Positions 8,907 through 16,884 of a stretch of DNA of 64,000 bases are shown here, in pieces (position 1 is the stretch's first letter; every line of letters begins with the position of its first letter). Position numbers and translations under genes: made by a program. This DNA comes from UBA2882 sp045542735. Lineage in GTDB: Bacteria; Bacillota; Clostridia; Lachnospirales; Lachnospiraceae. Below the pieces are notes generated by a model. The model was not told the DNA's origin. It ran no database searches and saw nothing but the letters and a program-made list of their open reading frames with translations. The DNA lies in NCBI GenBank assembly GCA_045542735.1, contig JAZQLQ010000001.1:77878-141877 (forward strand), written 5' to 3'.

Positions 8907-9366
8907 TGTGGGAAAAATAAAAGAAGCCTTTTACCGTGATGCTATTGCAGAATACAGTAAAAGGCTTTCTGCATATTGTAAATTTGAGATCAAAGAAGTG
9001 GCTGATGAAAAGACGCCGGATGGCGCATCACCGGAGTTGGAACGCCAGATCAAAGACAAGGAAGGCGAAAAGATACTCAAAGCCTTGGACGAAAAAGGCT
9101 ATTGCATTGCTCTTGCCATTGACGGAAAACAATATGACTCTGTTAAGTTTGCAGAACATATAGAGAAACTAACCATATCAGGCAAAAGCCATATCCAATT
9201 TGTTATTGGAGGCTCATTAGGCCTTTCCGACAAAGTCCTGCAAAAAGCGGATGAAAAAATCAGTTTTTCAGCCATGACCTTTCCTCATCAACTGATGCGT
9301 GTGATTTTATCCGAGCAAATATATAGAGGATTCCGTATCATCAACCATGAGCCCTACCATAAGTAG
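8887..9366 (+). CDS. rlmH: 23S rRNA (pseudouridine-1915-N3)-methyltransferase
   Basis: RlmH is a SPOUT-class, homodimeric methyltransferase that uses S-adenosylmethionine to methylate pseudouridine 1915 in helix 69 of 23S rRNA on assembled ribosomes. Starting at the ATG at 8887 gives exactly the usual 159 residues and the conserved N-terminus MKITIVSVGKIKE; an in-frame TTG at 8863 would add eight unconserved residues. The SAM-binding knot is visible as FVIGGSLGLSDKVL and the hallmark C-terminus FRIINHEPYHK is intact. The start lies inside the upstream gene (20-base overlap) with no good ribosome binding site, which points to translational coupling. The stop codon is inside the terminator stem. 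Confidence 0.95.
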   Translation: MKITIVSVGKIKEAFYRDAIAEYSKRLSAYCKFEIKEVADEKTPDGASPELERQIKDKEGEKILKALDEKGYCIALAIDGKQYDSVKFAEHIEKLTISGKSHIQFVIGGSLGLSDKVLQKADEKISFSAMTFPHQLMRVILSEQIYRGFRIINHEPYHK

Positions 9367-9375
9367 GGCTTTTTT
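9350..9375 (+). terminator. Rho-independent terminator of the rlmH operon
   Basis: AGCCCTAC (9350-9357) pairs perfectly with GTAGGGCT (9363-9370) around a 5-base loop and runs into six T residues. The rlmH stop codon (9364-9366) lies in the descending arm, so the last codons of the gene double as terminator. Confidence 0.9.
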
Positions 9376-9442
9376 ATCCACATCTTGTATATTTTCGACA
9401 AAAACTCCCCTTTTTACCCCGTTTTTTCATAAATTTTACGAA

Positions 9443-9471
9443 TTGTTTTTCACTCAAATTATGTATATTCT
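9443..9471 (+). promoter_or_regulatory. Probable sigma-A promoter for the LTA-synthase-like gene
   Basis: TTGTTT (9443-9448) and TATTCT (9466-9471) are spaced by 17 bases in the AT-rich gap after the rlmH terminator. Overlapping alternatives for the -10 element (TATATT, TATTAT) lie within ten bases. A new transcription unit must start here because the preceding one ends at a strong terminator. Confidence 0.5.
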
Positions 9472-9518
9472 ATTATACGGACAAATACGGATAATTAAGA
9501 TTAATTTAGGTGGACATC

Positions 9519-11642
9519 ATGAAGAACTTTTTAGAAGTACATAATAGTCAGATTGAAAAATTAATAAATTTCTCAAATAAATATTCCTTAGTATTTCATG
9601 GGTTATTGGCAGCTGTGATTGTGTTCTTCGCAGAATGTGTTTCCAGACATTCTTTTGTAGAAGCAATCCGTTTTGTGTTGGATACACCCATTACATATTC
9701 CTACAATGTTATGATTATATTTTTGACATTTTTGCCGGTTTACTTTTTTAAGAGAAGAGCTCTGGCTCGTGTGTTTATTACCTTTGTCTGGTGTATTCTC
9801 GGCATTGTAAACGGATGTGTATTGGCAGAGCGTGTAACTCCCTTTGGTTTTACTGACTTAAAGTTAATTGGTGACTTATTTGCCATGAATTCGACATATT
9901 TCACTCCATTTATGGGTGTGATGGCTATTTTAATCACAGTTCTGTTTATTTCATTGTGTATTTATTTATACCGCAAAGGCCCTGTGTTTAAAGGGAAAAT
10001 GCATCGGAGAGTTGTGATTGTCATTGTGGCATCCTGTTATTTGTGGGTACCCATGATTACCAATGCAGCCGTAAAAAGCGAAGTATTAACCGATTATTTT
10101 GATAATATTGCACAGGGATATGAACGTTATGGCTTTGTATATGGTTTTTCTTCCAGTATAGTTGATCGTGGTATGGAAGAACCTGATGACTATTCTGAGG
10201 ATGCTGTAGATACATTAATGGATACAGTTTCTTCCAACATGATTGCACAGGATAAACTTTACCGTGGAGATAGTTATGCGTCTGCAAATTCTGCACAAAT
10301 ATCTGATATGGTTTCTGCAAATTCCATTCAGGTGATTCCTGCGGACCCGAATGATCCTAATTCTCCTAATATTATTTTAGTGTTGTTAGAATCCTTCGTT
10401 GATCCAACCGAATACAATTTTATGACTCTTTCCGAAGATCCCGTTCCTAATTTCCATTATTTGGAGAGAAACTACAGTAGTGGTTACTTGTCGGTACCGG
10501 TTGTAGGAGCAGGAACGGCAAATACCGAATTTGAAGTGTTGACAGGTATGTCCATGCGCTTCTTTGGAACAGGTGAATACCCATATAAAACCATTTTAAA
10601 ATCAAATACATGTGAAAGTACGGCATCCGTTCTTTCGGGTATTGGTTACGGTACTTATGCGGTTCATAATAACAATGCAAGATTTTATAGTAGGGATCAT
10701 GTATTTTCACAGATGGGCTTTGATGGTTTTATCAGTCGTGAATTTATGAACATTCAGGAATATACCCCTATGGAGACATGGCCTACCGATAATATCCTGA
10801 GAGAACAGGTTCAAAAAGCACTGGATGACACACCAAACCAGTCCGATTTTGTATATACAATCACAGTACAGGGACATGGTGTTTATTCCACAGAAGACAT
10901 CTTGGAGAATCCTGAGATTATGGTATCTGCCAATGGTTTGGATGCAGAGACAAACAACCAGTGGAAATATTATGTGAGTCAGATTCATGAAGTTGATAAG
11001 TTTATCGGTAATTTAGTAGCAGATTTAAGCGAAAGAGATGAAAAGACGCTGGTAATATTCTTTGGTGATCATTTGCCTACCATGGGCTTAACCAATGATG
11101 ATATGGCAAGCGGTGATATTTTCAAAACCAAATATGTCACATGGAATAATTTTGGCATGGCAAAAGAAGATGCAGATATCACCACTTATCAGTTGATGGC
11201 ACATATGCTGGATCAGACCGGTATCCATGAAGGTACGGTATTATCTTATCATCAATCCTTAAATGCCAATCTTGCAACAGAAGCAGACGAAGAATATATG
11301 AAAAATCTGGAATTGTTGCAATATGATATTTTGTATGGCGAACACTATGCATATGATGAAAAGGATTTGCATCCTGCATCTGATATTGAATTGGGTGTTA
11401 TAGATGCTGAGATTAAAAACTACCGTATTGTCGACGGTGTCATGTATATCAGCGGCAGAAACTTTACACCTTGGAGTAAAGTCTATATCAATGGCGAAAA
11501 ACAAAAGACAGGACAAATTAATGAAAACTGTCTGAAGATTTATGTGGATGATGATACTATACAGCCGGGTGATGAAATTGTGGTAAATCAATGTAGTGGT
11601 GATCACATTTTCAGAAGTTCAAATACGGTCATTTATGAATAA
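9519..11642 (+). CDS. LTA synthase-family membrane sulfatase (phosphoglycerol transferase type)
   Basis: Member of the alkaline-phosphatase-superfamily membrane enzymes that transfer glycerol-phosphate or related groups to lipid or glycan acceptors outside the membrane, as in lipoteichoic acid synthesis. The ATG at 9519 has AGGTGG five bases upstream and gives 707 residues; the GTG at 9510 lies inside that site. Five hydrophobic helices fill residues about 20-190. The extracellular catalytic domain shows NIILVLLESF near 287, GAGTANTEFEVLTG with the probable nucleophilic threonine, a histidine-rich HNNNARFYSRDHVF, and LVIFFGDHLPTMG for metal binding. After the sulfatase fold an extra C-terminal region of about 80 residues (YRIVDGVMYISGRNF...) looks like an IPT/TIG-type beta-sandwich. 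Substrate is not predictable. It is monocistronic between two terminators. Confidence 0.85.
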   Translation: MKNFLEVHNSQIEKLINFSNKYSLVFHGLLAAVIVFFAECVSRHSFVEAIRFVLDTPITYSYNVMIIFLTFLPVYFFKRRALARVFITFVWCILGIVNGCVLAERVTPFGFTDLKLIGDLFAMNSTYFTPFMGVMAILITVLFISLCIYLYRKGPVFKGKMHRRVVIVIVASCYLWVPMITNAAVKSEVLTDYFDNIAQGYERYGFVYGFSSSIVDRGMEEPDDYSEDAVDTLMDTVSSNMIAQDKLYRGDSYASANSAQISDMVSANSIQVIPADPNDPNSPNIILVLLESFVDPTEYNFMTLSEDPVPNFHYLERNYSSGYLSVPVVGAGTANTEFEVLTGMSMRFFGTGEYPYKTILKSNTCESTASVLSGIGYGTYAVHNNNARFYSRDHVFSQMGFDGFISREFMNIQEYTPMETWPTDNILREQVQKALDDTPNQSDFVYTITVQGHGVYSTEDILENPEIMVSANGLDAETNNQWKYYVSQIHEVDKFIGNLVADLSERDEKTLVIFFGDHLPTMGLTNDDMASGDIFKTKYVTWNNFGMAKEDADITTYQLMAHMLDQTGIHEGTVLSYHQSLNANLATEADEEYMKNLELLQYDILYGEHYAYDEKDLHPASDIELGVIDAEIKNYRIVDGVMYISGRNFTPWSKVYINGEKQKTGQINENCLKIYVDDDTIQPGDEIVVNQCSGDHIFRSSNTVIYE

Positions 11643-11651
11643 GTATGTTAT

Positions 11652-11690
11652 AAAGAAACAATCTTTCCGGATTGTTTCTTTTTCTTTATA
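11652..11690 (+). terminator. Rho-independent terminator after the LTA-synthase-like gene
   Basis: AAAGAAACAATC (11652-11663) pairs with GATTGTTTCTTT (11670-11681) around a 6-base loop, followed by a T-rich tail. It is ten bases after the stop codon. Confidence 0.88.
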
Positions 11691-11771
11691 AGTTTTTACA
11701 GAAAGGTACTTATTTTTTTGATAGTGATATGATATGATGGATTCACAAAAGATGATAAAAGGTGAACAGAT

Positions 11772-12071
11772 ATGGATATGTCATTTTCAGATGTTAAAGT
11801 ACATAATGAGATTGAGTTTTGTGTTGTACATGACTTGGATGTAAAGCAAAGAATCGTCCGTGCATTTTTGAGTAATCATATTTCCTATTATGAAAAATGG
11901 GACAATCCTTCCTTCTTTAGTCGATTATTGGGTGACAACAGCCATGGACAATGTACATTGTGCATCAATAGTATGCAGATAGAAAAAGCCAAAGAAATAT
12001 TGGACGAATTACATTTAGATGGTGATCAGATTGAAATGGTCTTAAAGAGAATTGACCGTACATATTTTTAG
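11772..12071 (+). CDS. Small hypothetical protein, possibly DUF2007-like
   Basis: A 99-residue soluble protein without signal peptide or membrane segment. The middle (VVHDLDVKQRIVRAFLSNHISYYEKW) and the end (SMQIEKAKEILDELHLD) have the alternating beta/alpha pattern of small ACT- or DUF2007-like domains, in which a terminal helix begins 'KAKEIL'. Two cysteines lie in CTLCINS. It is ten bases upstream of the NYN-LOTUS gene and probably co-transcribed with it. I recognise no specific family with confidence. Confidence 0.6.
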   Translation: MDMSFSDVKVHNEIEFCVVHDLDVKQRIVRAFLSNHISYYEKWDNPSFFSRLLGDNSHGQCTLCINSMQIEKAKEILDELHLDGDQIEMVLKRIDRTYF

Positions 12072-12081
12072 GAGGTAGATT

Positions 12082-13002
12082 GTGGAAGATAAGAGATTTG
12101 CTCTTTTGATTGACTCGGACAATGTTTCTGCCGAGTACGTGCAAAAGATTTTAGATGAATTAACAAAGTTCGGTATTGTTACAATTAAGAGAATCTATGG
12201 CGATTGGACCAGAAGCAACAGCAACAAATGGAAAACGGTGTTATTATCCAATTCCATTCAGCCTATGCAGCAGTTTGCTTATACCAGTGGAAAGAACGCG
12301 ACGGATTCTTTTTTAATTATTGATGCCATGGATATCCTATATTCCAACAATGTGGAAGGCTTTTGTCTGGTAACCAGTGACAGTGATTTTACCAGATTGG
12401 CTTCCCGTTTACGTGAGGCGGGTAAAATTGTCATCGGTATGGGTGAGACCAAGACGCCGGAGGCTTTTGTCAGTGCTTGTGACCGTTTTATTTATCTGAA
12501 TAATATTTCCGGACAAGAAGGAGATGACAAAGAGAAGACTCACATTCGTTCCATCGCTGTTATTGAACAGGCGATTTTGGATATCTTGGATGAAAATGAG
12601 GATGCCGGCAAGCCCATGACCAATATCGGTGAGGTTGGAAGCCGATTATCCAAGAAATATCCTGATTTTGACGTCCGAAACTATGGTTATACCAAATTTT
12701 CCAAGTTCTGTGAAAGTTTGCAATCTGTAAAAATCCAGAGAAATAATAACAATATTTCCCTAATTCAAGCAGCAAAACAGGATGATGACATTGAACAAAC
12801 CATGATTAAGATTATCAAAGCAGCCGGTGGTAAAATGGAGCTTGGATTATTTTCCCAGGAAATCAAAAAGAAAATTCCTGACTTCAGCGTGAAAAATTAT
12901 GGTTTTTCCCAGTTTAAGAAATTTGTATTAAGCTTTTCTTCTTTTAAGATTAAGACGGATGCAGAGACAAACGGAAGTACGGTAAAGCTTGTCCGTAAAT
13001 GA
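12082..13002 (+). CDS. NYN-domain putative RNase with two C-terminal LOTUS (OST-HTH) domains
   Basis: Predicted RNA-processing protein of 306 residues. The start is GTG at 12082 with AGGAGG six bases upstream. Residues 5-140 form a PIN-like NYN nuclease domain with acidic residues D11 and D13 (LLIDSDN), D75/D81 (NATDSFLIIDAMD) and D100/D102 (VTSDSDFTRLA), matching the metal-binding set of the family. Residues about 160-225 and 240-300 are two related winged-helix LOTUS/OST-HTH modules; both contain a 'PDFxVxNYGxxxFxKF' core. In eukaryotes LOTUS domains bind structured RNA or helicases in germ granules. Bacterial NYN-LOTUS proteins are predicted RNases with unknown targets. The upstream 99-residue gene is its likely partner; pdp follows after 11 bases. 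Confidence 0.88.
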   Translation: MEDKRFALLIDSDNVSAEYVQKILDELTKFGIVTIKRIYGDWTRSNSNKWKTVLLSNSIQPMQQFAYTSGKNATDSFLIIDAMDILYSNNVEGFCLVTSDSDFTRLASRLREAGKIVIGMGETKTPEAFVSACDRFIYLNNISGQEGDDKEKTHIRSIAVIEQAILDILDENEDAGKPMTNIGEVGSRLSKKYPDFDVRNYGYTKFSKFCESLQSVKIQRNNNNISLIQAAKQDDDIEQTMIKIIKAAGGKMELGLFSQEIKKKIPDFSVKNYGFSQFKKFVLSFSSFKIKTDAETNGSTVKLVRK

Positions 13003-13013
13003 GGTGATTGATT

Positions 13014-14315
13014 ATGAGAATGTATGATCTTATCATGAAAAAAAGAAATGGAAATTCTTTGAACGAAGAAGAAATCCGTTTTATGATTCAAAACTATACC
13101 AAGGGAGATATTCCGGATTATCAAATGTCTGCCATGATGATGGCGATTTATTTTCAGGGCATGAATGAAGAAGAAACCCTACATTTAACCATGGAAATGG
13201 CAAAAAGCGGTGATATGCTTGATCTTTCCTCCATCAATGGCATAAAAGTTGATAAACACAGTACCGGTGGTGTAGGTGATAAGACATCTCTAGCGTTAGC
13301 ACCCATGGTAGCAGCCTGTGGCATTCCGGTTGCAAAGATGAGCGGACGCGGACTGGGGCACACCGGCGGTACCATTGATAAGTTGGAAAGCTTTCCCGGC
13401 TTTTCCACTTCTATAGAGACGGAGCAGTTTATCCGTCAAGTAAATGAAATTGGCATTGCCATTATGGGACAGACCAAAGACTTGGCTCCTGCTGATAAAA
13501 AGCTATATGCTCTTCGTGATGTGACAGCTACTGTTGACAATATGTCTCTGATTGCGAGTTCTATTATGAGTAAAAAATTGGCATCCGGTGCAGATGCCAT
13601 TGTGTTGGATGTAAAAACAGGTAGTGGTGCCTTTATGAAGAAGGAAGAGGATTCCTTTGCACTTGCCAAGGAAATGGTTCGTATCGGACGTGGTGCCGGA
13701 CGTGCTACTACAGCGGTAATTTCTGATATGGATCAGCCTTTGGGATTGGCTGTTGGTAACGCATTGGAAGTACGTGAAGCCATTGAGACCTTGATGGGTA
13801 AGGGACCAGAAGATTTCGTAGAACTTTGTCTGACTCTTGGTACAGAGATGGTGGTTGCCGGTGGCAAGGCAAAAGACCGCAAGGAAGCAAGAGAAATGCT
13901 TCAAGAAAAAATCGCTGATGGCAGTGCGCTTGATAAACTTGCATCCTTTGTAGAAGCACAGGGAGGCGACAGCAGTTTTGTCTATCACCCCGAAAAACTT
14001 CAGATTGCTGCTTATACCAGAGAAATTAAAGCAGAAAAGTCCGGCTGGATTACCGGTATTGTCTGTGATGAAGTTGGTATTTGTTCACTGATTTTGGGTG
14101 GTGGAAGAGAAACTAAGGAAAGTGAGATTGATTTAAGTGTCGGTATTCTCCTGCAAAAGAAAATAGGTGACAGGGTGGAAGCCGGTGATGTGTTGGCAGT
14201 TTTATATGCTAATGATGAAACAAAGGCCAAAGAAGCTGAGAAACGTTATTTGAATGCATGTCATATCGGAGATAATCCTGTTGCAAAGCCTGCTTTAATT
14301 AAGGGTATTATTTAG
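13014..14315 (+). CDS. pdp: Pyrimidine-nucleoside phosphorylase
   Basis: Pdp splits uridine, thymidine and deoxyuridine with phosphate to release the base and (deoxy)ribose-1-phosphate for salvage or catabolism. Starting at the ATG at 13014, which has a GAGGTGA site six to seven bases upstream, gives 433 residues and the family N-terminus MRMYDLI. The TTG at 13008 overlaps the binding site. The phosphate- and nucleoside-binding core KHSTGGVGDKTS ... MSGRGLGHTGGTIDKLE is intact at about residues 80-125, followed by the ALRDVTATVDN segment and the C-terminal alpha/beta domain. No deoxyribose aldolase or deaminase gene is nearby. Confidence 0.95.
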   Translation: MRMYDLIMKKRNGNSLNEEEIRFMIQNYTKGDIPDYQMSAMMMAIYFQGMNEEETLHLTMEMAKSGDMLDLSSINGIKVDKHSTGGVGDKTSLALAPMVAACGIPVAKMSGRGLGHTGGTIDKLESFPGFSTSIETEQFIRQVNEIGIAIMGQTKDLAPADKKLYALRDVTATVDNMSLIASSIMSKKLASGADAIVLDVKTGSGAFMKKEEDSFALAKEMVRIGRGAGRATTAVISDMDQPLGLAVGNALEVREAIETLMGKGPEDFVELCLTLGTEMVVAGGKAKDRKEAREMLQEKIADGSALDKLASFVEAQGGDSSFVYHPEKLQIAAYTREIKAEKSGWITGIVCDEVGICSLILGGGRETKESEIDLSVGILLQKKIGDRVEAGDVLAVLYANDETKAKEAEKRYLNACHIGDNPVAKPALIKGII

Positions 14316-14338
14316 TATGTGTGCTCATATATTGAAGT

Positions 14339-14638
14339 ATGAGCAGACTAAAACAAAAACGAACACAAATCATGCAAGCAGCAAAAGAACAAATGACTGA
14401 AAACCTCAAACTTCCCAAAGAATTGGTAAATGGTGACAGTATCATTACCTTACAGGGACAGACGGAGGTCTTTATTGAAAATTATCGGGGGATACTGGAG
14501 TGCTCGGATGAGTTTGTATGGGTTTCAACCAAGCATTTTCGATTGAGCATCCGGGGAAAGAATCTTTCCGTTGCCTATTATACCAATGATGAAATGAAGG
14601 TTGTTGGGACCATTGAACATATTTCATTTATGGAGTGA
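14339..14638 (+). CDS. yqfC: Sporulation protein YqfC family
   Basis: A 99-residue protein that matches the small YqfC family in the core (LPKELVNGDSIITLQGQ ... VFIENYRGILECSDE). In Bacillus subtilis yqfC and yqfD are expressed in the mother cell under sigma-E and are needed for efficient sporulation; the molecular function is unknown. The order here, yqfC-yqfD-phoH-yqfF-ybeY, is the Bacillus order. The gene is 23 bases after pdp and its 3' end lies a few bases before the yqfD start. It supports an endospore-forming ancestry. Confidence 0.85.
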   Translation: MSRLKQKRTQIMQAAKEQMTENLKLPKELVNGDSIITLQGQTEVFIENYRGILECSDEFVWVSTKHFRLSIRGKNLSVAYYTNDEMKVVGTIEHISFME

Positions 14639-14645
14639 AGGGCAG

Positions 14646-15875
14646 ATGCTTTCGATTATTCGATTCCTACGGGGATATGTACGTATTTATTTGACCGGAT
14701 TTTCACCGGAACGTTTTATGAATCTGTGTAATAATCATCAGATTGAATTGTGGGATGTGACTCCCATTGGAGATGGATACGAATTTTACATGGATATCAA
14801 TGGTTTTTTTGCCTGCAAAGATTTCTTGCGAAAAACAAAAACAAAGGTAGTGCTCAGAGACAAACTGGGACTACCTTTTTTGTTATACCGTTACAGGAAG
14901 AGAAAACTCTTTTTTATAGGTTTGCTGACATGTTTGTGTGCATTATTTCTTGCCACACGTTTTATTTGGGCCTTTGAACTGGATGGTAACAGACAACTGA
15001 CAGAGGATATGCTTTGGAAATTTTTGGAAATGCAAAATGTTTCCTATGGCATGGCGATTAAAGATTTGGATATAGATGCTTTTGAAAAAGCGTTAAGAGA
15101 AGAATATGATTATATCACGTGGGCATCGGTAAAAATTGAGGGAACAAAATTGCATATTACCATCAAAGAAAATGAGGTAACAGCTGAAAGTAAAGTATAC
15201 GAAGGTGAAAGCGGAGATCTGCGTGCAACAGTCAGTGGTAATCTGATTAGTATTGTCACCAGAAACGGTGTACCGTTGAAGAAAAATGGTGACCCGATTT
15301 GCAAGGATGAGGTGATTATATCCGGCATCATACCTATTTATAATGATGATGGTACCATGCGCGATTATCATGAAATCCGTGCGGATGGAGATATTCTTAT
15401 AGAGAGTATTTTACCTTATAAAGACAGCCTATCTTTGCAATATCAGAAGAAAATATATACAGGTAATACAGAGCAGACGCCGGTGCTTGGTTTTGGTGAA
15501 AAAGAACTTGTGCTGGGAAAGGTCGACATGACGTGTGAATATGAAATGATTTCTGTCCGTAAAGCTGTAAAACTTTTTGATAATTTATATCTTCCTCTGA
15601 TTTATGGGCATAATGAATATGTGGAATATACAATTACAGAGTCTACTTATACTGAAGAAGAAGCAACACAGATTTTAAATGACAGGTTTTTACGGTTTTG
15701 TGAAACTTTAGAAGAAAAAGGGGTTCAAATAATGCAAAAAAATGTTAAAATAGAATACATAGGAAATGATAGTTGTATGTCCGGTCATTTGATTATCCGT
15801 CAAAAGGGCGCTACACTATGTCCTATTGTGGAATATCCCATAATACAAACTGTTGAGGAGCAACCCATTGAGTGA
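14646..15875 (+). CDS. yqfD: Sporulation protein YqfD
   Basis: Membrane protein of the YqfD family, required for the engulfment/forespore stage in Bacillus, mechanism unknown. I chose the ATG at 14646, which gives 409 residues and the conserved start MLSIIRFLRGYVRIYLTG; upstream in-frame codons overlap yqfC. The N-terminal 90 residues are cytoplasmic, one hydrophobic helix spans about residues 93-115, and the external region begins with a POTRA-like segment (residues about 120-185, ELDGNRQLTEDMLW...). The C-terminal half is a beta-rich domain. Its last 8 bases overlap phoH. Confidence 0.88.
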   Translation: MLSIIRFLRGYVRIYLTGFSPERFMNLCNNHQIELWDVTPIGDGYEFYMDINGFFACKDFLRKTKTKVVLRDKLGLPFLLYRYRKRKLFFIGLLTCLCALFLATRFIWAFELDGNRQLTEDMLWKFLEMQNVSYGMAIKDLDIDAFEKALREEYDYITWASVKIEGTKLHITIKENEVTAESKVYEGESGDLRATVSGNLISIVTRNGVPLKKNGDPICKDEVIISGIIPIYNDDGTMRDYHEIRADGDILIESILPYKDSLSLQYQKKIYTGNTEQTPVLGFGEKELVLGKVDMTCEYEMISVRKAVKLFDNLYLPLIYGHNEYVEYTITESTYTEEEATQILNDRFLRFCETLEEKGVQIMQKNVKIEYIGNDSCMSGHLIIRQKGATLCPIVEYPIIQTVEEQPIE

Positions 15876-16884
15876 TTATACAATGTTAATGGACATGGAT
15901 ACCTATTCCATGCAAAAACTTTTTGGCGCAAATGATGCATATATACGGAAGGTTGAGAACGAGTTTCAGGTATCTGTCATCAACCGGGACGGAATGGTCA
16001 AAATCACCGGTGAAAAGGCACATGTCAAAAAAGTATACCGTTTATTGGAAGAACTGGTTCAGATATCCAATAAAGGGACAGAGATAGAGGAGCAAAATGT
16101 CAATTATGCAGTGATGATGAGTAAGGAAGATGAAGATGATGGACTTCTTACCATGGATGAAAACTGCATTTGTCATACTATTAGCGGTAAACCCATACAA
16201 CCCAAGACACAGGGGCAAAAGAAGTATGTCCAGGCAATGAAGGATCATATGATTGTATTTGGGCTGGGTCCTGCCGGTACCGGTAAGACATTTCTTGCCA
16301 TGGCAATGGCTATTACGGCATTTCGAAGCAATCAGGTAAGCCGCATCATCCTGACCAGACCTGCTATTGAAGCCGGAGAGAAGTTGGGATTTTTACCGGG
16401 AGATTTACAGAGCAAAGTGGATCCCTATTTAAGACCTTTATATGATGCGTTATACCAGATTATGGGAGCAGAAAATTTCCAGAAAAATATGGAAAAGGGC
16501 TTGATTGAAGTGGCTCCACTTGCATATATGCGTGGTCGTACACTGGATAATGCATATATTATTTTGGATGAAGCGCAAAATACCACCGAGGCACAGATGA
16601 AGATGTTTTTGACACGTATCGGCTTTGGTTCCAAAGTTGTTATCACCGGTGACAGCTCACAAAAGGACTTGGGTGCAGGCACTAAATCCGGCTTGGATGT
16701 TGCAACAAAAGTATTGGGGAATGTAGATGAAATTGCATTTTGTAATCTGACAAGCAAGGATGTTGTCAGACATCCGCTTGTACAAAAGATTGTAAAAGCA
16801 TACGAAGATTATGAAGGCAGGGAAAACCGCCGGAATGAACGTATGAAAAAAACGAGTGAGAAGGGTAAAAGAACAAGATCATGA
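15868..16884 (+). CDS. phoH: PhoH-family P-loop ATPase
   Basis: PhoH-like ATPase, a helicase-superfamily-1-like fold frequently linked with ybeY and RNA metabolism. I place the start at TTG 15868, because GAGGAG lies seven bases before it and no good site precedes the ATG at 15883; this gives 338 residues and an 8-base overlap with yqfD. An N-terminal KH-like RNA-binding segment (residues about 20-75) precedes the ATPase. Walker A is GPAGTGKTF and Walker B is IILDEAQNTT; the sensor segment VVITGDSSQKDL follows. The stop codon overlaps the next ATG (ATGA), so this is a tightly coupled operon. Confidence 0.93.
   Translation: MSDYTMLMDMDTYSMQKLFGANDAYIRKVENEFQVSVINRDGMVKITGEKAHVKKVYRLLEELVQISNKGTEIEEQNVNYAVMMSKEDEDDGLLTMDENCICHTISGKPIQPKTQGQKKYVQAMKDHMIVFGLGPAGTGKTFLAMAMAITAFRSNQVSRIILTRPAIEAGEKLGFLPGDLQSKVDPYLRPLYDALYQIMGAENFQKNMEKGLIEVAPLAYMRGRTLDNAYIILDEAQNTTEAQMKMFLTRIGFGSKVVITGDSSQKDLGAGTKSGLDVATKVLGNVDEIAFCNLTSKDVVRHPLVQKIVKAYEDYEGRENRRNERMKKTSEKGKRTRS

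Noticed and set aside
14310..14340. A sigma-E-like promoter (CATATATT) directly before yqfC.
   Set aside because: The match is partial, the -35 is poor, and transcription would start at the ATG itself, leaving no room for a ribosome binding site.
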